From: an uncultured Opitutales bacterium
GTDB lineage: Bacteria; Verrucomicrobiota; Verrucomicrobiia; Opitutales; Seribacteraceae
Length of the DNA: 56,850 nucleotides
Direction: 5' to 3'
Assembly (NCBI GenBank): GCA_938091675.1
Contig: CALKMX010000025.1
Span: forward strand, 1-56,850
Part shown: positions 1 through 8,368 of the stretch, one piece after another
How the letters are laid out: the number at the start of each line of letters is the position of its first letter
Position numbering within the stretch: the stretch's first letter is position 1
Made by a program: the position numbers and the translations under genes
Notes under the pieces: generated by a model
What the model was told of the DNA's origin: nothing
Seen by the model: only the letters and a program-made list of their open reading frames with translations
The model's database searches: none

Positions 1-1329
1 CTAGCCAGTATTCTTCATGCGGACAGTGGAACTGGTCTTCACCATGTGCCCAAGGCAAAACGGATCATTTATCTTTTCCAGTCAGGAGCTCCTTCCCAAA
101 TTGATTTATTTGACCACAAACCCAGATTAATCGAGGAAACCGGCCAAGAGTTACCAGATTCCATACGCCAGGGACAGAGGCTTACCGGAATGTCCGGAAA
201 CCAGTCCAGCCTTCCCTTAGTGGGCTCTCCCTTCTCCTTTGCACAGAATGGGCAAAGTGGTCACTGGATGAGCGACTTACTCCCCTACACCCGCAAGGTG
301 GCAGATGATCTGTGTATGATCAATTCGATGCACACCGAGGCCATCAACCATGGGCCTGGTGTTACCTTTATGCAGACCGGTTCGATGTTTCCAGGGAGGC
401 CGACCATCGGTTCCTGGCTATCCTATGGATTAGGTTCGATGAATGATAACCTGCCCAATTTCGTAACCCTGGTTACCAAAGGCGGAAAGGGTCAGCCCTT
501 GGTATCGAGATACTGGGGAAATGGATTCCTTCCTGGTAAACATGCAGGAATCCGCTTCCGGTCTGAAAAGGATGCCATTCTCTACCTCAACCGTCCCGAA
601 GGTGTATCTGCAAATGGCCGAAGGCTCATGCTTGACCGTCTCAAAGAACTCCATGAAATTCAGCTTGAGAAAACGGGGGACCCTGCCCTGGAAACCCGTA
701 TTGCCCAGTACGAAATGGGCTACCGTATGCAGGCATCCATTCCCGATGTTACTGATTTTTCCAAGGAACCAGAATCAACTTACAAGCTTTATGGCGAGGA
801 TGCCCGCACACCCGGTACTTTTGCCGCCAACTGTTTACTCGCGAGAAGATTAGTTGAAAAAGACGTAAGGTTTGTACAACTCTACCACCAGGGATGGGAT
901 CACCACGGGGGCTTACCCAATGGGATTAAAAATATGTGCAAACAAACCGATCAGGCATCGGCTGCTCTAGTTACAGATTTAAAGCAAAGAGGCTTGCTCA
1001 AGGATACCTTGGTTGTCTGGGGAGGAGAATTTGGAAGGACCAATTACTGTCAGGGAAAATTCAACGAAAAGAATTTTGGCCGTGACCACCACCCCAGATG
1101 TTTTTCTCTATGGATGGCAGGAGGTGGAGTAAAGTCTGGATATGCCCACGGACAAACCGATGAATACAGCTATAATGTGGTAAAAGATGGAGTCCATGTG
1201 CATGATTTTCACGCCACACTCTTTCACTTGCTTGGCATAGATCACGAACGTCTGACCTATAAATTCCAGGGCCGTTACTTCCGTCTTACCGATGTTCATG
1301 GACACGTAGTGAAACCGGTTATTGCTTAA
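1..1329 (+). CDS. DUF1501 domain protein, 5' end outside window
   Basis: This is the C-terminal part of a DUF1501 protein (alkaline-phosphatase/sulfatase-like fold), a family common in planctomycetes and verrucomicrobia and usually exported by a twin-arginine signal. The reading frame is open to base 1 with no stop, and the GTG at 46 falls just inside the usual core opening 'KAKRIIYLFQSGAPSQIDLF', so the true start and signal peptide lie to the left. Visible family motifs are the N-terminal metal-site region (SGAPSQIDLFDHKP), a GWDHHGG motif near residue 285 of the visible part, and WGGEFGRT followed by a GRDHHP motif near the C-terminus. The exact enzymatic reaction of the family is not established. 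It lies on the same strand as the PQQ-propeller gene 55 bases downstream. Confidence 0.88.
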   Translation, partial: LASILHADSGTGLHHVPKAKRIIYLFQSGAPSQIDLFDHKPRLIEETGQELPDSIRQGQRLTGMSGNQSSLPLVGSPFSFAQNGQSGHWMSDLLPYTRKVADDLCMINSMHTEAINHGPGVTFMQTGSMFPGRPTIGSWLSYGLGSMNDNLPNFVTLVTKGGKGQPLVSRYWGNGFLPGKHAGIRFRSEKDAILYLNRPEGVSANGRRLMLDRLKELHEIQLEKTGDPALETRIAQYEMGYRMQASIPDVTDFSKEPESTYKLYGEDARTPGTFAANCLLARRLVEKDVRFVQLYHQGWDHHGGLPNGIKNMCKQTDQASAALVTDLKQRGLLKDTLVVWGGEFGRTNYCQGKFNEKNFGRDHHPRCFSLWMAGGGVKSGYAHGQTDEYSYNVVKDGVHVHDFHATLFHLLGIDHERLTYKFQGRYFRLTDVHGHVVKPVIA

Positions 1330-1384
1330 GAACAGGTTAATATTTGAGGCTTTTACCAAGGCTTTGTTCGGTTAAGTTTATAGT

Positions 1385-2725
1385 ATGGCCTCCCGAATAA
1401 GATTCTTCCTGTTTTTGGTATCTGTGCTTTGCTCAGCATACCAGTTACATGGACAACATGAGTGGACACAATGGCGTGGTCCAAATGGGGATGGCCATGC
1501 TCCAAAAGGAAGCTACCCCATTCGTTGGTCTGAGCATCAAAATGTTACCTGGAAAACTTTTCTTCTTCCTGGAAAAGGCCACTCCTCCCCGGTTTATCAG
1601 AATGGAAAAATATGGCTAACCATAGCCGTGGAAACGCCAGCCACTGAAAACGAAAAAGAAGCAAGAGTTAAAGAAAGCAAATTCCCTGGTGCCGCCACCT
1701 TGCATTACCTATCCAAAGTTGTATTCCTAGCTATTCAGCTAGATCTTGCCACCGGAGATATTCTCAATGAAGTAAAGATTTTTGAAAAAAAGAACCCCCA
1801 GGCAATTCACCGGCTAAATAGTTACGCTTCCCCATCTCCCGTCCTACATGCGGGTAAGCTTTTTGTCCATTTCGGTACCTTTGGCACGGCTTGCTTGGAT
1901 GCTGTAACTGGAAAAATTCTCTGGAAAAACCAAGGTGCAGCTCTTCAAATTCATCATGAAAACGGACCAGGGAGCACTCCCATTGTCTGGAAAAATTTAC
2001 TTATTTTTCATTTAGATGGAACAGACAAACAAAGCGTGGTTGCCCTGGATCAGAAAACTGGAAAACTCACTTGGCAGACTCAGCGGAGTGGGAAATTAAC
2101 AGAAAATCCGCAAACTAAAAAGGCATATGCCACCCCAATTATTGCCAAGACTGAAAAGGGTCCCGTGCTGATTTCTACCGGGGCGGACTGGGTATACGGA
2201 TATGATCCATTAAACGGCAAAGAACTTTGGCAGATTAACTACGGTATTTTGGGTTTTTCCAATGTCGCCATGCCCATCCTTTATCAGGATCTGTTCCTTA
2301 TTTCTACCGGATTTATGAAGGGTGAATTGCACGCCTACAGACTGGATGGATTTAACCCACCTAAGCTTGTGTGGAAATTATCCAAGGGGGCACCGAAAAA
2401 ACCTTCGCCCATTCTAGTGGATGAATTGGTGTATGTGATCAACGATGGGGGCATCTTAACCGTGGTGCAGGCAAATGATGGCAGCTTGGTTTGGAGAGAA
2501 CGTCTGGAAGGGGAATACAGTGCTTCTCCCACCTATGCCGGGGGATATCTCTATTTCTCCAATCAGTCAGGAAAGACCACCGTAATCAAACCAGGCAACC
2601 AGTTGGAAATTGTGGAGGAAAACCAGCTTAGAACCGGCCATATGGCCAGTTTCGTAACCGTTCCTAACGGTCTGATTGTCAGGACAAACGAAGCCCTTTA
2701 TCGGATCGGAAAGAAACGACCTTAA
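1385..2725 (+). CDS. Secreted PQQ-like beta-propeller repeat protein
   Basis: Protein of 446 residues with an N-terminal signal peptide (hydrophobic residues about 6-22, ending near LHGQ) followed by the 'QWRGPNGDG' opening typical of PQQ-binding-like beta-propeller (outer-membrane-assembly-like) proteins of the PVC group. Repeats carrying the blade pattern 'ALDQKTGKLTWQT', 'YDPLNGKELWQI' and 'ANDGSLVWRERL' run through the chain. No PQQ-dehydrogenase catalytic site is evident, so this is more likely a structural or ligand-binding propeller than an enzyme. It is probably cotranscribed with the DUF1501 gene before it. Its stop is only two bases from the stop of the convergent sulfatase gene, so the two messages must overlap or terminate inside each other's coding ends. 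Confidence 0.85.
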   Translation: MASRIRFFLFLVSVLCSAYQLHGQHEWTQWRGPNGDGHAPKGSYPIRWSEHQNVTWKTFLLPGKGHSSPVYQNGKIWLTIAVETPATENEKEARVKESKFPGAATLHYLSKVVFLAIQLDLATGDILNEVKIFEKKNPQAIHRLNSYASPSPVLHAGKLFVHFGTFGTACLDAVTGKILWKNQGAALQIHHENGPGSTPIVWKNLLIFHLDGTDKQSVVALDQKTGKLTWQTQRSGKLTENPQTKKAYATPIIAKTEKGPVLISTGADWVYGYDPLNGKELWQINYGILGFSNVAMPILYQDLFLISTGFMKGELHAYRLDGFNPPKLVWKLSKGAPKKPSPILVDELVYVINDGGILTVVQANDGSLVWRERLEGEYSASPTYAGGYLYFSNQSGKTTVIKPGNQLEIVEENQLRTGHMASFVTVPNGLIVRTNEALYRIGKKRP

Positions 2726-2727
2726 AA

Positions 2728-4089
2728 CTACTTCAGGACATTCTCTGCCCGAAGGGCAGAAAACACGGGACCGGAAGGAGTTGGGGGCAAAGTTTTTTGC
2801 CATTCCACAATGAGGGTTTTGAGTTCCTCGACCACCTCCGGTTTTTCAGCAGATACTTCCATGGACTCAAGGGGATCTGCAACCAGATCAAATAATTCAA
2901 ATTGGGATAGCTCACTATCTGCCAGCATCTTCCATTGCTGATAGACTACAGCAAAAGCCCTCGATTTCTTGGCCATTCTCCAAAAGAGTGGTTTTTCTCT
3001 CTTAGATTTTTGTTCTCCTTGCAACACCGCCGCCTGACTGACTCCATCGGGACGATAATCGGCCGGCAAGGAAATTTCCGCCAACTCGCAAAAGGTGGGC
3101 AATAAATCAACAGCAGAGAGAATATTAGTATTATCGATCACTCCTGCTGGTACCTTTCCCGGCCATCGGGCAATAAAGGGAACCCCTATGCCGCCCTCCA
3201 TTAAGGAACCTTTGTGTTCCAATCGTCCACCTGTAATTCCCATGGCTGCACCCAGACCATAACCAAGACCCGTGGCCGTATCATAAGTCAATTTAAGGGG
3301 GGTGCCAGGTGCTCCGCGGGCAGGACCATTATCGGAAGAAAAGATAACCAGAGTTTCCTCTGTTAATCCATTCTGCTCAAGGGCGTCCAAAAGTTGTCCA
3401 ATCCGTAAGTCCGCATGGTAAAGGGTGGCAGCGTAGATGGCATCTGCTTCCGGGAGGTTGCTAAATTGCTCCATCAGTTTTGGATCAACATGAAATGGTG
3501 TGTGCGGCTCATGCATCCATAAATTGATAAAAAATGGTTTACCCAGTTCATGACTGCGTTCGATAAAAGGGATAGCCATTTTGACATCGTCATGCACAAA
3601 CATCTGAGGACCCGCACAATTGAAGGCTCCATACTCATCGATTCCATAGGCACTTGGCAGAGGTGAGTCGGGTATCATATCGTTGGAGAGGTGCCACTTC
3701 CCATAATGAGCGGTGGCGTAGCCGGCATCCTGCAAAAACTTGGTAAGGAGGGGTGCCTGTGGATTCAACCAATCAGGCATATTACGCTTTTGGTTGGAAG
3801 GTACCCAGGCAAAATGCCCATCAATGGAGTAGCGGGCAGGAAAATGTCCAGTCATCACAGCGGTGCGGCTTGGTGAACAAACACCACTGGCCACTGAAAA
3901 TCGTTGAAAATCAGTTCCCTGCTCTGCCAAGCGGTCTATATTCGGTGTCTTTACATAGGGATGACCATGACAGCCAAGATCTCCCCATCCCCAATCGTCG
4001 GCAAAAATAAAGATAATGTTGGGTCTCTCGTCCCCAAAGCAAACTATACTTAAGAACAGACTTATAAAAATGGTTCGGAAGATTTTCAT
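2728..4089 (-). CDS. Secreted arylsulfatase-type sulfatase (S1 family)
   Basis: Formylglycine-type sulfatase that would hydrolyse a sulfate ester in the periplasm or outside. The ATG at 4089 gives 453 residues with a clear signal peptide (about residues 1-19). A TTG four codons further upstream is possible but would overlap the preceding peptidase gene. Catalytic features are present: the calcium-binding DD pair (ADDWGWGD, Asp31-Asp32), the C-x-P-S-R maturation motif (CSPSRT, Cys71, the residue converted to formylglycine), and SSDNG for the second metal ligand pair. The C-terminal FELFDLVADPLE motif is typical of the family. The substrate cannot be read from sequence. It is the last gene of a tight three-gene run with the isoaspartyl peptidase and the P-loop NTPase. 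Confidence 0.9.
   Translation of the reverse strand: MKIFRTIFISLFLSIVCFGDERPNIIFIFADDWGWGDLGCHGHPYVKTPNIDRLAEQGTDFQRFSVASGVCSPSRTAVMTGHFPARYSIDGHFAWVPSNQKRNMPDWLNPQAPLLTKFLQDAGYATAHYGKWHLSNDMIPDSPLPSAYGIDEYGAFNCAGPQMFVHDDVKMAIPFIERSHELGKPFFINLWMHEPHTPFHVDPKLMEQFSNLPEADAIYAATLYHADLRIGQLLDALEQNGLTEETLVIFSSDNGPARGAPGTPLKLTYDTATGLGYGLGAAMGITGGRLEHKGSLMEGGIGVPFIARWPGKVPAGVIDNTNILSAVDLLPTFCELAEISLPADYRPDGVSQAAVLQGEQKSKREKPLFWRMAKKSRAFAVVYQQWKMLADSELSQFELFDLVADPLESMEVSAEKPEVVEELKTLIVEWQKTLPPTPSGPVFSALRAENVLK
2744..2760. terminator. GC-rich hairpin at convergent gene ends
   Basis: A 7-bp perfect stem (TCTGCCC/GGGCAGA) with a 3-base loop starts 19 bases after the PQQ gene stop and lies inside the last codons of the opposing sulfatase gene. 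It could end transcription of the PQQ gene, but no T-run follows, so the assignment is weak. Confidence 0.3.
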
Positions 4090-4097
4090 CAAAAGAT

Positions 4098-4985
4098 TCA
4101 AAGGATCAGATTTCTCCGACCTTTCGTAAAGTCTAATTCATTGGAAGAATCCTTGAGTGCATACAACACGCTTATCGCATTCTTGGTCGACCTTACCCCA
4201 AATCGCCCGGTTTTATCCAAAGAGATCAATCCAAATTCATGATTTCGGGAGGCTCCTTCTTTCATTAAATCAATCAGGATTCTTTTTAATGGCACTCCAT
4301 CCCGCAAACGATAGATCACCTGTGCGGCTACCGCCTGGTTAATGATATGTTCCCCCTTGCCGGTGCAGGATACACCACCCACCTCATCGGCATAAGTTCC
4401 TGCCACACTGGCACTGTCACTTACACGACCGGGGGTCTCATTGCCAATACCCCCTGTGGAAGTTCCCGCACATACGATACCATTCTCATCCAAAGCAACC
4501 GCACCCACAGTCCCGAATTTTTCACGATTCTTCAGGGCTTTTCGATATTCAATAAAGCGGGTCATAGTAATGGGGTCGTGAAAAGGAAAGCCCATGCGGC
4601 GTGCATATTCCGTTGCTTCATTTCCTGACAGTAGATGGTGAACTTCTCCCCTTAAGGAATCCGCTACTGAAATGGGGTGTTCGACATCGTAAATATTGAT
4701 CACTCCCGAAAAGATTGAATCCCCTGAATCCATCAGTGCTGCAGACATTCTTACCCGGCCATCTCTTTGAAGTTTGGATCCCGTACCCGCATTGAATATG
4801 GGGTCAGACTCGAGCAATCGTATAGCATGAAGAACCGCAGCCCGGGCACCTTCCTGCAACAAAGTTTCATAAGCCGGATGCAAGGCATCCTGTAGCCCGA
4901 CTCGATACTGTTCCTTGGTGGCTACTTTGCCTTCCAGCCTACCCGCACCACCATGAATGATTAATTTACAATACCCATTTCCCAC
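4098..4985 (-). CDS. iaaA: Isoaspartyl peptidase / L-asparaginase (Ntn hydrolase)
   Basis: Plant-type asparaginase of the N-terminal-nucleophile superfamily, which cleaves itself to expose a threonine and hydrolyses isoaspartyl dipeptides and asparagine in the cytoplasm. The cleavage motif is FGTVGAVALD, with Thr159 as the expected nucleophile. STGG (176-179), GRVSD (187-190) and SCTGKGE, which form the substrate pocket in E. coli IaaA, are all present. The protein has 295 residues with a short linker before the nucleophile. It starts with GTG at 4985, and there is no good ATG nearby. It follows the P-loop NTPase gene by five bases and precedes the sulfatase gene by eight, so the three are probably one operon. 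Isoaspartyl dipeptides come from protein ageing or cyanophycin breakdown. I see no cyanophycin gene here. Confidence 0.87.
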   Translation of the reverse strand: MGNGYCKLIIHGGAGRLEGKVATKEQYRVGLQDALHPAYETLLQEGARAAVLHAIRLLESDPIFNAGTGSKLQRDGRVRMSAALMDSGDSIFSGVINIYDVEHPISVADSLRGEVHHLLSGNEATEYARRMGFPFHDPITMTRFIEYRKALKNREKFGTVGAVALDENGIVCAGTSTGGIGNETPGRVSDSASVAGTYADEVGGVSCTGKGEHIINQAVAAQVIYRLRDGVPLKRILIDLMKEGASRNHEFGLISLDKTGRFGVRSTKNAISVLYALKDSSNELDFTKGRRNLIL

Positions 4986-4990
4986 AGGGA

Positions 4991-6016
4991 TTAGTTCAAG
5001 AGAATTTCCGCCATTTGGTCGAGCTTAAGATCAGCACCATTGAAAACCGGGGCATCCGTAAAACTATTTAATTCACGAATATGCAGAGGTGAACTTGAGC
5101 ATAATCCTGAAACTGCATCCGGAACCAAATTAAACTTGGTTTTGAGAATATGAATACCGCCAACTGCACCAAGTGCATCGGCAGCACAGAAAATCAGTTT
5201 GTGGATACGGGATACAATTTCAGGACACTCCAAAAGCATTGCCGTTTCTCTTTGATTGATTCCATCTGCAAATTCCACCACCAGAAAATTCTTGCTGTTG
5301 CTACCAAGCTTGGAATCAAGGGTATGAAACACATCCATCATTTCATCTATCGATAATTTATAGGTGGATGGGTGACCCAAGTAAGTAAAATCGGCAAATT
5401 CCTTAGCCCCAGCATCATTCATATGTAAAATATCTTTTAGGCTGGCAGTACCGGTCATTTTACATCCATTAACTGAATACCCCATCTGGTGCAAAGCCCG
5501 GCAACATGCCGCAGCAGCCAAACTCTTACCAGAATTCATAGCAGTACCCACGACTAATACCATTTTTGCTTTTCCTCGTTTCATCGAGTTTGCTTTTATT
5601 TTCGGAAAGTTCCTTGTGTTTAAGACCTTCCCATTTTTGTCTACCAAGTATCCATGAATGCGGATGCGGGTAGGATCCTTAAGCATTGCATTTTTGGTAA
5701 TGACTGAGCCAATCATTCCAGACCGGGCTAGTAGATCCACATCTTTAACCAAGTCTTCCTGGACTACCCCTTCATAGTGGTCGGGTGCATAGCGATTCCC
5801 AAATACAAAAACTGCTTTCGAGCCATTGTGCACCGCGTGGATACGACCAGAAACATTCTCCAAGGATGAATGCTGCCCAATTCTTCGGATTGAACCAAAA
5901 ACCAGATCACCCGGCTCAGGAGATTTATCCAACATTTGGTATCCAGCTATAGACGATTTCTGAAGGCAAAATGCCGCACTAGGAATAATTAAACCTGCAG
6001 GAATTTTTTTCATCAT
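4991..6016 (-). CDS. Uncharacterised P-loop NTPase, BioD/DUF1611-like
   Basis: Protein of 341 residues with two parts. Residues about 35-135 form a beta-rich N-terminal module with the motifs RIGQHSSLE and FGNRYAPDHYE. Residues about 150-341 form a P-loop domain with Walker A GTAMNSGKS (157-165), whose layout resembles dethiobiotin synthetase and DUF1611/DgcN-type proteins. Further conserved-looking motifs are KMTGTASLKD, LGHPSTYKLS and VEFADGINQRET. I remember similar proteins in actinobacteria and proteobacteria without an assigned function, so I give none. It leads the operon with the isoaspartyl peptidase and a sulfatase. DgcN-like P-loop proteins act on amino acids, and an amino-acid or dipeptide-modifying ligase role would fit the peptidase neighbour, but this is inference. 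Confidence 0.65.
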   Translation of the reverse strand: MMKKIPAGLIIPSAAFCLQKSSIAGYQMLDKSPEPGDLVFGSIRRIGQHSSLENVSGRIHAVHNGSKAVFVFGNRYAPDHYEGVVQEDLVKDVDLLARSGMIGSVITKNAMLKDPTRIRIHGYLVDKNGKVLNTRNFPKIKANSMKRGKAKMVLVVGTAMNSGKSLAAAACCRALHQMGYSVNGCKMTGTASLKDILHMNDAGAKEFADFTYLGHPSTYKLSIDEMMDVFHTLDSKLGSNSKNFLVVEFADGINQRETAMLLECPEIVSRIHKLIFCAADALGAVGGIHILKTKFNLVPDAVSGLCSSSPLHIRELNSFTDAPVFNGADLKLDQMAEILLN

Positions 6017-6090
6017 GAAAAACGGGGTAAAGGGGGATGAATTAGATCATTCATCTTTAAAAGATGAATTGTCAGATCATCTACTATGCC

Positions 6091-6118
6091 AAAAAATAAG
6101 GCTGTAAAGCCTATTTAA
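6091..6118 (-). terminator. Rho-independent terminator after sulfatase gene
   Basis: Read on the minus strand, AATAGGCT-TTAC-AGCCT(T)ATT forms a stem of about eight pairs with one bulged base and is followed directly by a run of T's before GGC. It lies about 70 bases past the stop of the sulfatase at 6189 and before the P-loop NTPase start, so it ends the sulfatase message and isolates the next operon. A second small hairpin (GGTGAT-TTTT-ATCACC, 6122-6137) lies between it and the stop. Confidence 0.65.
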
Positions 6119-6188
6119 AACGGTGATTTTTATCACCCTGGAATCGGAAACTTAAGGAGGGCCATCAAGCTTCCAATCAGAATCTGGA

Positions 6189-7664
6189 TTAATCGATTCC
6201 TTTGATGGGAAATTCGGATGAAGGAATATGTTCCTGCACCATGATTTCCTCGATCTGTGAAACGATATTGGGGTGAACAGAAGCCAGATTTCTCGACTCA
6301 GATTGATCCTCCGATAGATCATAGAGTTCCAGTTTCAATGATTCTTTCTTTTTTCCTTTGCGAAGAATGTTTTGGCGGACGCCCTTCCACTGCCCCATCC
6401 ATACGGCCTGCTGCCCCCCATAGCCGGAGAATTCGCGGTACAAAAATTTTCGCGGTTCTGAAATTTCACCTAAAAGATGCGCACGCATACTTTGCCCATC
6501 CTGTTCATTTGAAAGAGGTGTTTTGGCTTCGATCAATTCATGGAGGGTAACCATCCAATCCTCAAACCCACTCAACATGTCGGATACTGAACCTGCTTTT
6601 ATTTTGTCCGCCCACCTAACCAGTAAAGGTACACGGATGCCACCTTCGTAAAGCGAACCCTTTAATCCACGCAAATCTCCCACACTGTTGAAGAAATCAT
6701 AATCCACCTCTTCCTTTAGATGAGAGGTTCCGTTATCTGAGGTGAAAACTACGATTGTGTTTTGAGCCAGTCCCAAATCATCAAGCAATTTCAGGACCTT
6801 GCCTATGTAATGATCCATTCTCGAAATCATGCCTGCATATGCTGCTCGGGGAGTATAATGGGGAGTGTAACCATAACCCTTGGCTTTAGTAAAAGGAGGG
6901 TCATTCCATCCAAGTTTCAAATAAGGCTTAAGTTCCTCATCAGGAACATGCAAAGCCAGGTGCGGTATGATGGTGGGATAATATAGGAAAAAGGGATTAT
7001 TTTGGTTTTCTTTAATAAATTTAAGGACTTCCTGATGGATAAGATCTGGAGCATATTCCTGCCCTTTAAACAGATCATAGCTTTGTGAATCTTGAGGGTC
7101 TGCCCCTGGTGGGAGCGAAGCATGACCCGCAATAGGCGGGTTGTTATTGAGAGCAATCTTAACTCGATTACTCCAGAGATAATCAGGATAATAACTATGA
7201 GCATGGCGCTGGCAGTTGTAGCCAAAAAAACGGTCAAAGCCCTGGTTCATTGGATCGCCTTCAGTTCCTGGACCACCCAATCCCCATTTCCCAAAGGCAC
7301 CTGTTGTATAGCCTTCCCTTCTGAACATTTCAGCGAGAGTAAATTCAGTTTTAGGGATTGGCCGCTGTCCTTCCGGTTTTATCTCCCCATTATTACGAAT
7401 GAAAGCATGCCCGGGATGTTTGCCGGTAAGAAGAACACATCGGGAAGGTGCACAGACTGCACTACCTGAATAATGCCTGGTAAAACGCATACTATCTCTT
7501 GCCAACTGGTCGAGGTTGGGGGTCTGTATTTTCTTCTGCCCATAGCAACCCAAATCCCGATAGCCCAGATCGTCAGCTAGGATGAAGATAACATTGGGCG
7601 GTGTGCCAACAACCTGCCCATGAAAAGATAACAGTGAGCAAAGAAGGAATATGACCTTCGTCAT
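6189..7664 (-). CDS. Secreted sulfatase (S1 family)
   Basis: Sulfatase of 491 residues with a signal peptide at about residues 1-20 and all catalytic motifs intact: ADDLGYRD (Asp31-Asp32 metal ligands), CAPSRC (Cys71 for formylglycine maturation), SDNGTSH for the second ligand set, and a C-terminal LELYDLSEDQSE motif followed by a DUF4976-like tail. It is clearly different in sequence from the sulfatase at 2728-4089, so the two probably cut different sulfate esters of one polysaccharide. It is transcribed alone, with its terminator at 6091-6118. The PilZ gene lies 50 bases upstream on the same strand. No sulfatase-maturing enzyme gene is in the window. Confidence 0.92.
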   Translation of the reverse strand: MTKVIFLLCSLLSFHGQVVGTPPNVIFILADDLGYRDLGCYGQKKIQTPNLDQLARDSMRFTRHYSGSAVCAPSRCVLLTGKHPGHAFIRNNGEIKPEGQRPIPKTEFTLAEMFRREGYTTGAFGKWGLGGPGTEGDPMNQGFDRFFGYNCQRHAHSYYPDYLWSNRVKIALNNNPPIAGHASLPPGADPQDSQSYDLFKGQEYAPDLIHQEVLKFIKENQNNPFFLYYPTIIPHLALHVPDEELKPYLKLGWNDPPFTKAKGYGYTPHYTPRAAYAGMISRMDHYIGKVLKLLDDLGLAQNTIVVFTSDNGTSHLKEEVDYDFFNSVGDLRGLKGSLYEGGIRVPLLVRWADKIKAGSVSDMLSGFEDWMVTLHELIEAKTPLSNEQDGQSMRAHLLGEISEPRKFLYREFSGYGGQQAVWMGQWKGVRQNILRKGKKKESLKLELYDLSEDQSESRNLASVHPNIVSQIEEIMVQEHIPSSEFPIKGID

Positions 7665-7714
7665 AGGATATTTTATCAGAACAAAAAATTCCCGAAAAAC
7701 GAGAAACCTATAGA

Positions 7715-8284
7715 TCAGTCTCCCTTTTTACGGCGTGCTTTTTCGATCTGTTTTTCCTGAAGGAACATAACAATGTCCCGTTTGTTTTTCTCAGAAATTT
7801 TTTCGAACTTGAGGGAGAGTTTGTTTCGGGTTCCTCCAACATGAGTAACTTGAATCACTTCACATCTCAAAAGAACGATGGGCATAGTATTGTCCAGCCT
7901 ATATAGGATATCCACCTTGTCTGTTTGCTTCGCATTAACATTTGCGGTAATTCCAACACCGGTTGCACTAAGGTTTACCCAGCGAAGAGGAATCTCCTCG
8001 TTTTGGTAAACTGCATCTATGCGCTCCCGGCTAATTTCAACCTTTTGTTCAAGCAAACGCAATACATCCGCAATTTCGGCATGACTTTCATGCAACTTAT
8101 CAACCGCTCTTGATATAGATTGATCCAAATCAACGAGCTCTCCAGCGATATAATCGGTAAAGTAGGTGTAATCAGGAAAATTTGGACACTGAATCTTTTG
8201 GGCATCCTCCGCAGAAAGAATGCGGTAAAGAAAAGGAATCTGAACATCCATTCGGACGAACTCTCGTTTATCTTCTTCAGTCAT
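7715..8284 (-). CDS. PilZ-domain c-di-GMP receptor with helical insert
   Basis: Small cytoplasmic protein of 189 residues, using the ATG at 8284 rather than the TTG two codons upstream. It carries the two c-di-GMP-binding motifs of PilZ domains: R-E-F-V-R near the start (Arg7 and Arg11) and N-L-S-A-T-G-V-G (from Asn104). In ordinary PilZ domains these lie a few dozen residues apart. Here about 90 residues separate them, including a predicted amphipathic helix (DLDQSISRAVDKLHESH and onward) that could form a coiled coil. The C-terminus is a lysine/arginine-rich helix. It lies 84 bases downstream of the diguanylate cyclase gene on the same strand, so maker and receptor of c-di-GMP are paired. 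The output is unknown. Confidence 0.8.
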   Translation of the reverse strand: MTEEDKREFVRMDVQIPFLYRILSAEDAQKIQCPNFPDYTYFTDYIAGELVDLDQSISRAVDKLHESHAEIADVLRLLEQKVEISRERIDAVYQNEEIPLRWVNLSATGVGITANVNAKQTDKVDILYRLDNTMPIVLLRCEVIQVTHVGGTRNKLSLKFEKISEKNKRDIVMFLQEKQIEKARRKKGD

Positions 8285-8368
8285 ATCCAATCATCAGATT
8301 TTAAATTAAATACATGAGCAAGCGGATTTTTAGGACTGCCACCCAAAATAGAAAACCAGACTAAATAT

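Noticed and set aside
7092-7469. Open frame of 125 codons antisense to the second sulfatase
   Set aside because: Lies opposite the catalytic part of a clear sulfatase, and its translation shows no recognisable domain.
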